Assembly: GCA_031269405.1 (NCBI GenBank)
Contig: JAISZE010000149.1
Location: 1-24,747 of the forward strand
Source: Treponema sp.
Lineage (GTDB): Bacteria; Spirochaetota; Spirochaetia; Treponematales; Breznakiellaceae
Direction of reading: 5' to 3'
Length of the DNA stretch: 24,747 nt
Part shown: in pieces, positions 16,306-23,807 of the stretch
Layout: each line of letters begins with the position of its first letter
How positions within the stretch are numbered: position 1 is the stretch's first letter
Position numbers and translations under genes: made by a program
Notes under the pieces: model-generated
Databases searched by the model: none
What the model saw: only the letters and a program-made list of their open reading frames with translations
Told to the model about the DNA's origin: nothing

Positions 16306-17616
16306 TTACTTGATCTTCGCTACCCCCGGCGGGGGGGGTTCCGCTATCCAGGTGATAAAAAGCGGGGTCCTGGTGATTCTGAGTTCGGCCTCGGCGCCCA
16401 GGGGCGATCCTTCTCCTGTGGAAATGTCATAGATGGTTTGCCCAGCGCCGGGGAGGGTTACGCGCACATTGACGGCGCCTCCCCATTCGTTCCAGAGGAT
16501 GAGGGTATTTTTATTTCCGGGCCCCCGGAAACAGAGGCTTACAGTTCTTTTTGGAAGCCCCAGCCGTTCAGGCAGTTCCGGCAAGTATTCGGCTCCCGCA
16601 AGGTTCTGCCCGCACAGGGCCCAGGCGTAGTACCCGTTTTTGCGGCTGTGATCCAGGTAAGATATCCCGAAGTAATACTCCGAATTGAAACGGGAAGGGG
16701 CCTCCCCCCGGTTATAGCTGTCCTTGAGTTCATACCAGAAAAGTACCCTGATGCGCCGCGTTGCAAGCCCCGCCAGGGTTTTTACGATGTCCGTTGGAAA
16801 ATTTTCCTCCTTGACCCTGGTAGGGTACCATCCCGATGTAGGGTAGCCCACTTCGGTAACCCAGATTTCCCCGGTGAAATGGCACGCTTCCAAAATTTTC
16901 ACCAGTTTGTCGTACAGCTTCACCGCTCCTTTGGGGTTAACCGCGTAAGGATGAAAAGAAACCGCGTCCACATGGTCCAGGGCGCCGCTTTCGAATATCC
17001 TCTTCACGAAACCCCTGGGAGCCCGCCAGAAGGATCCCCCTACTATTTTCGCGTCAGGATCCAGTTCCCGTATCTTTTGGGCCGCCGCCCGGGTCATAGC
17101 GAAAAAATCTTCTTCCGGGCCTTTCCAGAACGATATATTAGGCTCGTTCCAGATCTCGTAGGCGTCAATTCTTCCCTTGTAGCGGCTGACTACTGTTTCC
17201 ACATAATTGAGGTAATGTGGCAATTCTTCAGGCGTTATTTTCTGCGGGGCGTTTTCCTTTCCATGAAGCCAGGCGGTGTCGTAAGCCAGGATAGCAAGGA
17301 GTTTGTTCCCCGCCGCTTTGCTGTCGTTGACATACGCGTCCCATCCTGAGAAATCCCACTCCCCCTGCCGGGGCTCAAGGGAACTCCAGCGGCAGGTCCT
17401 GCGCTGCCAGACCACACCCAGCTCGTCCATCATTTCAAAATCCCTGGGGACCAGGTCCCGCTGGAATGGGATTATGCCGAAAAAGTCTTGGGGCACCTCC
17501 CGGGCTTCACCGGCTGAGTAAGGCGGCGTGGCGCAGGAAAGGCTTGCCAGGACGGCGCAGCAAATGACTGCCGCACAGGCTCCTTTCAGGCACAGGGATT
17601 GCTTTTTACCGCTCAT
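16306..17616 (-). CDS. GH-A clan glycoside hydrolase-like lipoprotein
   Basis: 436 residues. The chosen ATG (17616) has AGGAG 7 nt upstream and begins a lipoprotein signal 'AVICCAVLASLSC' with the lipid cysteine at Cys28. The longer open frame upstream lies inside holA and is not used. The rest is a TIM-barrel glycosidase of the GH-A clan, closest by motif to GH39/GH5. 'AYEIWNEPN' carries the likely acid/base Glu158, and 'IWVTEVGYPTSG' carries the likely nucleophile Glu255. 'VSFHPYAVNP' and 'FWYELKD' also fit the fold. A small beta domain may close the C-terminus. It would act at the cell surface or in the periplasm on a beta-linked glycan. It overlaps the end of holA by 11 nt, an odd partner for a replication gene. 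The family number is uncertain. Confidence 0.78.
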   Translation of the reverse strand: MSGKKQSLCLKGACAAVICCAVLASLSCATPPYSAGEAREVPQDFFGIIPFQRDLVPRDFEMMDELGVVWQRRTCRWSSLEPRQGEWDFSGWDAYVNDSKAAGNKLLAILAYDTAWLHGKENAPQKITPEELPHYLNYVETVVSRYKGRIDAYEIWNEPNISFWKGPEEDFFAMTRAAAQKIRELDPDAKIVGGSFWRAPRGFVKRIFESGALDHVDAVSFHPYAVNPKGAVKLYDKLVKILEACHFTGEIWVTEVGYPTSGWYPTRVKEENFPTDIVKTLAGLATRRIRVLFWYELKDSYNRGEAPSRFNSEYYFGISYLDHSRKNGYYAWALCGQNLAGAEYLPELPERLGLPKRTVSLCFRGPGNKNTLILWNEWGGAVNVRVTLPGAGQTIYDISTGEGSPLGAEAELRITRTPLFITWIAEPPPPGVAKIK

Positions 17617-18631
17617 AGGGCGCTCCTGGCTGTCCTGAAACAGCGAGACGGTGAATTTTATACAGATACTGATCCATGAGTATTTGCTCCGGGAAAGAAG
17701 AGGCTGAACGTACCAGGGCGTCATATTCGGCTGTAAGGGCCAGACAGGAATCGGTCCCTTCCAGATTGTAGCGCCTGGCTGCTGCGGCGTAATCCCGTTT
17801 TGCCTGGGGCGAGGAGACGCCGATTTTTTTATACTCCCAGTCGTCCCTGACCCCGCTTTCTTCAAGGGTAAGATAATCCCGGAGTTTGCGGAAACACCAT
17901 GCCAGCCCCGCCAGTATGGCCTGGGGCGATTCTTTCGCCCCGAAGAGGGTCCGCAGAGATTCAAGGCTCCGGGAAAGGTCCCCTGCGGCAATCCGGGAAA
18001 AGAGGGTAAAAGCCGATTCGTCCCGGGTATGGGAAAGCCATTTTTCCACATCACCGGCGCTTATCTCCTTTTGCTTTTCCAGAAAGAGGGTAAGCCGGGA
18101 ACATTCCCGTTCCAGGGCCTGAGTGTTATTTTCCACCAGTTCCAGTATGGTCTGTATTCCCCCTGTTCCGATACGGAACCCCTTGTTCCGGAAAAAGGCC
18201 CCTACCCAGTCGGTTTTTCTGGAATCGCTAAGCTCGTAGAAGACCCGTTTGGAGGCAGGAGGCGCCGCTTTTTCCAAAACTTTGGAAATACTGTTCTCTT
18301 CCGACATGAGGATGAGAACCGTATCCTCCTGGGGAGAGGCCATGTAAGAAGCGAGAAGATCCAGATCTTCTTTCCTTTTTATGGCCTCGGCGTTTTTTAT
18401 GAAGAAAATCCTCCTGGCAGCGAAAAGGGAACCGTTCCGCATGGCCGAGACCATCTGCGGCACCGGCGTGTCCCCGGCGTAATAGGTAGTTTTTTCCACA
18501 AAAGCCCCGGCGGCGAACTTTTCAGCTATTTCCCTGGCAGAAGCCTCTTTTTCGCCGATTTCCAGACCCAGGAGTATCCAGAGCCGGACTGACTGCCCTG
18601 TTGATGTTCCGGCCTTATAGGAATTAGTCAT
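17606..18631 (-). CDS. holA: DNA polymerase III delta subunit
   Basis: 341 residues, normal for HolA. The protein opens the beta clamp and forms part of the clamp loader in replication. The N-terminal domain has 'LWILLGLEIGEKEASAREI' in place of the degenerate P-loop region. It is followed by 'SLFAARRIFFIKNAE', the family's conserved beta strand, and a middle 'DTVLILMSEEN' strand. The C-terminal collar domain shows 'NNTQALERECSRLTLF' and 'AILAGLAWCFRKLRDYL', both characteristic. The ATG lies 3 nt after the lexA stop with a modest ribosome binding site, so it is translated in the same transcript. It overlaps the following lipoprotein gene by 11 nt. Confidence 0.9.
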   Translation of the reverse strand: MTNSYKAGTSTGQSVRLWILLGLEIGEKEASAREIAEKFAAGAFVEKTTYYAGDTPVPQMVSAMRNGSLFAARRIFFIKNAEAIKRKEDLDLLASYMASPQEDTVLILMSEENSISKVLEKAAPPASKRVFYELSDSRKTDWVGAFFRNKGFRIGTGGIQTILELVENNTQALERECSRLTLFLEKQKEISAGDVEKWLSHTRDESAFTLFSRIAAGDLSRSLESLRTLFGAKESPQAILAGLAWCFRKLRDYLTLEESGVRDDWEYKKIGVSSPQAKRDYAAAARRYNLEGTDSCLALTAEYDALVRSASSFPEQILMDQYLYKIHRLAVSGQPGAPYER

Positions 18632-18634
18632 CGC

Positions 18635-19252
18635 CTACCAGGCAGAGGCGTTATAGGAGCGAAGGATATGGGCCAAGCGTCCCAGAACCCTGACATCATT
18701 GGTGCAATAAATGGGAGAATGTTTGGGATTCTCCGGCTGAAGCCGTATCCTGACACTTTCCTGGTAAAACGTTTTAAGCGTTACCGCATCATCCAGCATG
18801 ACCACCGCGATTTCGCCGTTTCTGACCGAATTCTGCTGTTCGATAATAGCCGTATCCCCGTCCATGATACCCACCCCTTCCATAGAATCCCCCCGGACCC
18901 TGAGGGCGAAGTACCCGGTGTTTCTTTTCAGCAGCGTTTTGGGCAGTTGGATGAACCCGTCACGGTTTTCCTCGCAGAGTATGGGCCTGCCTGCCGCTAC
19001 GGTTCCCAGGACAGGGATGTCCACAAAATCGCTTTCGTCTTCCCTGTTAACCAGTTCCATAGTCCGGGATTTTTTTTCCCCCTGCTTGAGGAGGCCTTTC
19101 TTTTTTAAGGCTATAACATGGTCATGGGCGCCTTTTACGGAGATAGCAAAATAGTCCGCCAGTTCCCGGATAGTCGGCGGATATGTATGAACTCGTCTGT
19201 ACTCCGCGATGAAGGCCAGCACTTCCTGTTGACGTTCGGTTGGTTCTTTCAT
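18635..19252 (-). CDS. lexA: LexA repressor
   Basis: 205 residues, the standard length. The N-terminal winged helix (residues 1 to about 65) has 'TYPPTIRELADYFAIS', typical of LexA. The self-cleavage site is Ala87-Gly88 in 'GTVAAGRP'. The catalytic Ser123 ('VRGDSMEG') and Lys160 ('AVTLK') are both in place, so it should undergo RecA-stimulated cleavage and control a DNA-damage regulon. The ATG has AAGGA about 6 nt upstream and follows the response-regulator stop by 2 nt. holA follows by 3 nt. I saw no obvious SOS operator just before it, where the region is coding. Its control within this run may come from upstream promoters. Confidence 0.96.
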   Translation of the reverse strand: MKEPTERQQEVLAFIAEYRRVHTYPPTIRELADYFAISVKGAHDHVIALKKKGLLKQGEKKSRTMELVNREDESDFVDIPVLGTVAAGRPILCEENRDGFIQLPKTLLKRNTGYFALRVRGDSMEGVGIMDGDTAIIEQQNSVRNGEIAVVMLDDAVTLKTFYQESVRIRLQPENPKHSPIYCTNDVRVLGRLAHILRSYNASAW

Positions 19253-19254
19253 CG

Positions 19255-20703
19255 TTATTCCTTTTTTGCCTGTTGTTCTACAGAGGTTTCCCGCTGAAGG
19301 GAAATCCCGTATTTCCTTACTTTCGCATGAAGGTTGCTGGGATAAATCCCGATAGCCTCTGCTGTACGGGATATTATACCATGATTCTGCGCCAGTTGGA
19401 ACTCCAAATAATACTTTTCGAAAGATTCTTTTGCTTTACTGTAATCTTTTACCAGAATTTCATGCATAGGAAAAGGAGGGGGGACAGGGGCTGATTCTTC
19501 GGCGTTCACGCCGGGCGCTTCCCGTCTGTTGAGGAACTCCGCAACGGTCTTTTCCCCGATTCTGTCCCCCCGGTACATGACGGCTATCCGCTCGGCGAAA
19601 TTTTTAAGCTCTCTGATGTTCCCGGGCCAGGGATAGGCGCAGAGAAGATCCAGGGCTGTGTCTTCCAGCTCGATTTTCTTTCCCGCCCCGGGGCCTGAAG
19701 CGGCTTTTGAAAATTCTTCCAAAAAATGGAAAAGGAGCAGGGGAATGTCGGCCTTCCGTTCCCGCAGGGAAGGCAGCCATATAGGAATGACGTTCAGCCT
19801 GAAGTACAGATCCTGCCGGAACCGCCCCTTCCTGCAGGCCAGTTCCAGATCCTTATTGGTTGCCGCCAGGAGCCGTACGTCTACATCAATGGTTCTTTCG
19901 CCCCCTACCCTCTCGATAGTGCGTTCCTGTATGACCCGCAGTACCTTGGCCTGCGCTGCCAGGGACATGTCCCCTATCTCGTCCAGGAAGATCGTACCCC
20001 CTGAGGCGGTCTCGAAACGCCCCTTTCTGGCGGCTACGGCGTCGGTAAAGGCGCCTTTTTCGTGGCCGAACAGCTCGCTTTCGATAAGCGTATCCGGAAT
20101 GGCGGCGCAGTTTACCTCTACGAAGGGCATGCCGGACCTCGGGGAAAGCCGGTGTATGGCTCTGGCGACCAGTTCCTTGCCGGTACCGTTTTCCCCGCAA
20201 ATGAGGATACGCGCGCCGGTAGAAGCAGCCTGCCTGATAAGGGCCCGGACTTCCTCTATCTCCGGGCTGATCCCGATAATTTCATCCCCAGGGAAGCCGG
20301 CTTTCTTCTTGAGATCCCGGTTTTCTTCCCGGAGTTTCCGTACCGCCAGGGCGTTCCGGCATACTGTCAGGACCTTGTCCAGCGACAGGGGTTTTTCAAG
20401 GAAGTCAAAGGCCCCGGATTTCACCGCCCGCACCGCCATGTCCACATTAGCGTGCCCTGAGATCATAACCACCTCGGTTTGGGGCCAGGAGCGGCGGATT
20501 TTTTCCAGCGCTTCAAGGCCGCCCATGTTCGGCAGGAGCACGTCGAGAAAAACAAGACCGGTGCTTTCGCGGTCCAGGATTTCAAGCCCCTTTACCGCGT
20601 CTTCGGCAGTACGGACCTGGTAATGCTCATCTTCCAGGATCGAAGCGAGGGTGCAGCGGATTCCCGGTTCATCATCGATAATCAGTATACACGCGCCGCT
20701 CAT
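19255..20703 (-). CDS. NtrC/NtrX-family sigma54-dependent response regulator
   Basis: 482 residues. The receiver (1 to about 120) has acidic pocket Asp10-Asp11, phospho-acceptor Asp54 in 'LVFLDVLLP' and Lys104. The AAA+ domain (about 143-365) has Walker A 'GENGTGKE' (170-177) and Walker B 'GGTIFLDEIGD'. The sigma54 contact loop reads GAFTDA (217-222), a known variant of GAFTGA. The C-terminal Fis-type helix-turn-helix ('GIISRTAEAIGIYPSNLHAKVRKYGI') should bind upstream activating sites. When phosphorylated it would activate RNA polymerase with sigma54. The start codon overlaps the kinase stop (ATGA) and has AGGAAGGAG before it, so the pair is translationally coupled. The Asp at the fifth loop position makes sigma54 activation likely but not certain. 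Target genes are unknown. Confidence 0.94.
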   Translation of the reverse strand: MSGACILIIDDEPGIRCTLASILEDEHYQVRTAEDAVKGLEILDRESTGLVFLDVLLPNMGGLEALEKIRRSWPQTEVVMISGHANVDMAVRAVKSGAFDFLEKPLSLDKVLTVCRNALAVRKLREENRDLKKKAGFPGDEIIGISPEIEEVRALIRQAASTGARILICGENGTGKELVARAIHRLSPRSGMPFVEVNCAAIPDTLIESELFGHEKGAFTDAVAARKGRFETASGGTIFLDEIGDMSLAAQAKVLRVIQERTIERVGGERTIDVDVRLLAATNKDLELACRKGRFRQDLYFRLNVIPIWLPSLRERKADIPLLLFHFLEEFSKAASGPGAGKKIELEDTALDLLCAYPWPGNIRELKNFAERIAVMYRGDRIGEKTVAEFLNRREAPGVNAEESAPVPPPFPMHEILVKDYSKAKESFEKYYLEFQLAQNHGIISRTAEAIGIYPSNLHAKVRKYGISLQRETSVEQQAKKE

Positions 20704-22424
20704 GGCTCCTTCCTGTCAAGAGGCAAATCGATAAAAAACGTTGTTCCGGCTCCTTCCGCCGAATTGAACCAAATGCCCCCCCCATGATCGTTTACTATCC
20801 GTTCTACGATGGGAAGGCCCAAACCGGTGCCGGATTTCTTGGTTGTAAAATAAGGTGTAAAAACGTGCTGCGCATTTTCCCGGGAGATGCCTTTACCATC
20901 GTCCCGGATACAGATTCTACAATACCGGCTCTCCCATTTTTTGACAAGGTCCGTCCGTATTTCTATGGACCCCGAGCCGTCCATGGCGTCTATGCTGTTA
21001 ATGATGAGGTTAGTGAGCGCCTGGGAAAGCCGGTTTTTGTCGATTTTGAGTAGAATCCCCGTTTCCGTATGGCTGATGTCAAAGCGGACTCCTGGGTGCG
21101 AAACGCTGTACGACGCGGCAATCCCTTCCACAAGCCCCCGGAGCTCGGTCCATGAACGGGAAGGCTCAGCGGGCCTGGAAAGGGCCCTGAATTCCGTGAG
21201 CATAGCCGAAAGGCCGTCTGCCTCCTGGATAATGGCCAGCATGGAACTTTCCAGGATCTCGCCGACAGTATCCGGATTGTTCCGCCACCGGCGGAGCACC
21301 CGTTCCGCCGAAAGCTTGACAGGCGTAAGGGGGTTTTTTATTTCATGCGCAAGCTGTTCCGCTATGTCCTGCCAGATGGAAATCTTTTCGGCTTTTACCA
21401 GGGCGCTCCGGGATTTTTCAAGATCCCTCACCATAGCGTTAAATGAATTAGTGAGCAGGGGCAGTTCGTCCCCCTTCCGGGGCAGGATCTGTATGGAAAA
21501 ATCCCCTTCGGCAACGCGCCTGGTGGCTTCGGCCAGTTCGGTAATAGGCGAGGTAATCCGGCGGGAAAAAGACAGGGCGATGATAAGGGTCATAAGCAGG
21601 GCAGGGAGGAAAAACACGGAGTAGTAAAAAATAAGGAGCCTTCGGATATTGAACCTGATGGAATCGATTATGTCAAACCGCGCCCGCTCGTTTTCAATAA
21701 CCTCCAGGGCGGGATCAAACCCCTCCCCCAGGTTCCAGCTTATGACCCGTATCATGTCCGGCGAAGGGAGGAGCAGGTAGCGGATAGTATTGCTGTCCCT
21801 GGGCAGTTCCCTGGAAACCAGGCCCTGCTGCCGGCCTGGGGGGGAGGAAAGGCGCTTTCCCGCGTCCCCCTGGAAAAATTTTTCTTTCCAAACCCCCTCT
21901 TCCCGGATAAAGTCCTGGATCCCCAGAACTTCCCCGCAGGGTTCCGCTTCGCCGTCAAAGACGCCCTGCTGCACGCAGGCTTCCAGTTTTTCGATATTCA
22001 GGGAATAGGTTTCCATAGCGAAGTGCTGGGCCTGGTCCAGCGCCGCGTTTACATCGATAGTTTTCCAGAACCTGAGCAGTTCTTTTATTGAAAGGTTCGT
22101 GATAACCATCACCGGCGCGGCGGCGAGGACGGTAATGATGACAAAGTAGATAAGGAGCTTCGCCTGGAAACGGCCTCCTGTGCGGCGGGCGAAGAAATCC
22201 CACGCGACGCTCAGGCCGGAGATTACCAGGAGCACCAGAAGGACAGCGGGGATGGTAAAAAAAACCGCCAGGCTTCTGGTTTCCGGAATCTCGCCGTCCC
22301 GGAGTATGGCCTCCAGGAAGGACCGGGAAAAGAGTATCGTCAGTACCGTCAAAAGCAGGTAGATAAGGGCAAGGCTCCGGACATTCAGAAAAGCGTATTT
22401 CGGCCTGGTCCTGAGGGTGTTCAA
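20700..22424 (-). CDS. NtrY-like membrane sensor histidine kinase
   Basis: 574 residues from a TTG start with a GAGGAAG site about 8 nt upstream, 2 nt after the ptsH stop. Three membrane helices lie near residues 15-35, 52-75 and 88-110. An extracytoplasmic region of about 150 residues and a fourth helix (about 262-285) follow. Then come a HAMP segment ('SRRITSPITELAEATRRVAEGDF'-type, about 286-340), the dimerisation helix with His360 in 'LAHEIKNPLTPVKLSAERV', and an ATPase domain with 'LTNLIINSIDAMDG', 'IRDDGKGIS' and 'TTKKSGTGLGLPIVERI'. The HEIKNPLTP pattern is that of NtrY. Its partner is the sigma54-type regulator, coupled by the ATGA overlap. No PAS domain is obvious. It lies directly after HPr kinase and HPr, so it may read the same metabolic state. 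The ligand is unknown. Confidence 0.94.
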   Translation of the reverse strand: MNTLRTRPKYAFLNVRSLALIYLLLTVLTILFSRSFLEAILRDGEIPETRSLAVFFTIPAVLLVLLVISGLSVAWDFFARRTGGRFQAKLLIYFVIITVLAAAPVMVITNLSIKELLRFWKTIDVNAALDQAQHFAMETYSLNIEKLEACVQQGVFDGEAEPCGEVLGIQDFIREEGVWKEKFFQGDAGKRLSSPPGRQQGLVSRELPRDSNTIRYLLLPSPDMIRVISWNLGEGFDPALEVIENERARFDIIDSIRFNIRRLLIFYYSVFFLPALLMTLIIALSFSRRITSPITELAEATRRVAEGDFSIQILPRKGDELPLLTNSFNAMVRDLEKSRSALVKAEKISIWQDIAEQLAHEIKNPLTPVKLSAERVLRRWRNNPDTVGEILESSMLAIIQEADGLSAMLTEFRALSRPAEPSRSWTELRGLVEGIAASYSVSHPGVRFDISHTETGILLKIDKNRLSQALTNLIINSIDAMDGSGSIEIRTDLVKKWESRYCRICIRDDGKGISRENAQHVFTPYFTTKKSGTGLGLPIVERIVNDHGGGIWFNSAEGAGTTFFIDLPLDRKEP

Positions 22425-22426
22425 GG

Positions 22427-22693
22427 TTATTCTTCCTCGAATTTCGATTCAAAGAGGCGGAGTAATTTCTCCATTGCTTTTTCTTCATCCTCGCCGTCAG
22501 TAAGGATCCTCAGTTCCGTGCCGTAAGCCGCGCCGAGGGTTAGAAGCCCCATGATGGACTTTCCGTTAATACGATCGCGGTTTTTTTCAAAATAGACAGA
22601 ACATTTGAAATCCTTGGAGGCTTCTACCAGCAGCGCCGCAGGGCGGGCATGAATCCCTGCCCGGTTGGTAATCGTTATTTTCCGTTCTGTCAT
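22427..22693 (-). CDS. ptsH: phosphocarrier protein HPr
   Basis: 88 residues from the ATG at 22693; a GTG one codon earlier is possible but has a poorer spacing to AAGGA. With this start the active histidine falls exactly at His15 ('NRAGIHARPAAL') and the regulatory serine exactly at Ser46 ('INGKSIMGLLTL'), the canonical numbering, which supports the choice. HPr carries phosphate from enzyme I to EIIA domains via His15. In species with HPr kinase it is also phosphorylated at Ser46 to report glycolytic state. hprK lies 11 nt upstream and the NtrY-like kinase 2 nt downstream. No enzyme I or EIIBC sugar permease is visible, so its role here may be mainly regulatory. Confidence 0.97.
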   Translation of the reverse strand: MTERKITITNRAGIHARPAALLVEASKDFKCSVYFEKNRDRINGKSIMGLLTLGAAYGTELRILTDGEDEEKAMEKLLRLFESKFEEE

Positions 22694-22704
22694 CACCGCA
22701 TCCT

Positions 22705-23694
22705 TCAGATAATATCTTCACTGCCAAAGTACACCGCCCGGGCATTATCGCTCTCTATCCATTTGAGTATGTTTTTGTTGAATTCCTTAGCCGCGTTATA
22801 GCCCATCTTTTTCAGCCGCTCGTTCATAGCCGCGGTTTCAATGATAATAGGGACATTCCGGCCCGGCTTTACCGGTATTTCCAGCTTAGGGATCTTGACC
22901 CCTAAAAGCTCCATGTTCTGTTCTTCGGTGCCTATGCGGTCGTAGTTTTTTTTGGAATCCCATTCCTCAAGTTTTACCACCAACTGGATTTGTTTCTTGT
23001 CCCTGATGGCGCCGACGCCGAAAAGGTGGGTGATGTTGATTATGCCCAGGCCCCGGATTTCCATGTGATGGGCGATGATTTTGTTGGCCCCGGTTCCCAT
23101 GAGTATGTTGCCCGACACGCAGCGGATCTCCACCACGTCATCCGCCACAAGCCGGTGCCCCAATTTGATGAGTTCCAGGGCGGTCTCGCTTTTCCCCACT
23201 CCGGAGTCTCCCAGGATGAGGATGCCCAGGCCGTAGACTTCCGCCAGAACCCCGTGGATGCTCTGCCTGGGAGCGAAAATATCCGAAAGCACCCGCATGA
23301 TCCTGGCACTGAATTCCGCAGTAGAAAGATCCGTTTGCAGTAAAGGACACTGGGCGCCTTCGGCTTCCTTAAAAAAATTCTCGCCCGGCGCCAGGTTATG
23401 GGTGAAGATACAGCACGGGATGGAATAAGTGAACATCTGCCGTATCGTATCCACTTTGCCGCCGGCTTCAAGGTTTCTGAGGTACGCTACTTCGCCGCGG
23501 CCAAAGACCTGGAGCCGGTTATAGGCAAAGGAATCAAAAAACCCCGACAGCGCCAGCCCCGGCCTGTTAAGATCAGGAATAGGGATTTCCCTGGTCAGGC
23601 CCTTACGGCCCCCGATACAACGGAGGTTAAGGGAGTTGTGCTCCCATAAATCCAGATCGATAAGGTCGAGGACTGTAAAGCATTTCTCAGCCAT
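22705..23694 (-). CDS. hprK: HPr kinase/phosphorylase
   Basis: 329 residues. The N-terminal domain begins 'FTVLDLIDLDLWEHNSLNLRCIGGRKGL', typical of the family. The catalytic domain has His147 before the P-loop 'LGDSGVGKSETA' (Gly162-Ser169), 'LVADDVVEI', and the signature 'MEIRGLGIINITHLFGVGAI' with 'DKKQIQLVVKLEEW'. The enzyme phosphorylates Ser46 of HPr with ATP or pyrophosphate and removes it again with phosphate, coupling carbon supply to PTS and gene control. The ATG is preceded by only a weak ribosome binding site. A different-frame ATG just upstream opens no gene. It is the first gene of the eight-gene minus-strand run. No strong promoter could be picked before it. Confidence 0.96.
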   Translation of the reverse strand: MAEKCFTVLDLIDLDLWEHNSLNLRCIGGRKGLTREIPIPDLNRPGLALSGFFDSFAYNRLQVFGRGEVAYLRNLEAGGKVDTIRQMFTYSIPCCIFTHNLAPGENFFKEAEGAQCPLLQTDLSTAEFSARIMRVLSDIFAPRQSIHGVLAEVYGLGILILGDSGVGKSETALELIKLGHRLVADDVVEIRCVSGNILMGTGANKIIAHHMEIRGLGIINITHLFGVGAIRDKKQIQLVVKLEEWDSKKNYDRIGTEEQNMELLGVKIPKLEIPVKPGRNVPIIIETAAMNERLKKMGYNAAKEFNKNILKWIESDNARAVYFGSEDII

Positions 23695-23764
23695 AAGCCA
23701 TTGTAAACCCTATTCGCCTGCTTTTCCAGGCCCTTTAGGCGCGGTTATAGGGGGCTCATACGGA

Positions 23765-23795
23765 GCGGGAGTATTGGATTACCCAATACTCCCGC
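23765..23795. terminator. 13-bp perfect hairpin between hprK and the DUF5696-like gene
   Basis: GCGGGAGTATTGG (23765-23777) and its exact complement (23783-23795) enclose the loop ATTAC. It lies 13 nt beyond the stop of the rightmost gene and about 70 nt before hprK, so it probably ends the upstream transcript. There is no T-run after it on the minus strand, so termination is inferred from stem strength alone. Confidence 0.55.
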
Positions 23796-23807
23796 GGGGT
23801 TCTTACA

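Noticed and set aside
16096..17349. Plus-strand open frame of 417 residues
   Set aside because: It lies opposite the mntP and GH-A lipoprotein genes, which have clear motifs. It has a composition-driven, motif-free translation and no ribosome binding site.
17617..18054. Longer start for the GH-A lipoprotein, giving 582 residues
   Set aside because: The extra 146 codons lie inside holA in another frame. The ATG at 17616 has a ribosome binding site and begins directly with a lipoprotein signal.
19658..20623. Plus-strand open frame of 321 residues
   Set aside because: It is the antisense shadow of the AAA+ response regulator; the translation is serine- and arginine-rich without any fold pattern.
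22694..22696. GTG start for ptsH one codon upstream
   Set aside because: Starting at the ATG gives better spacing to AAGGA and places the active residues exactly at His15 and Ser46.
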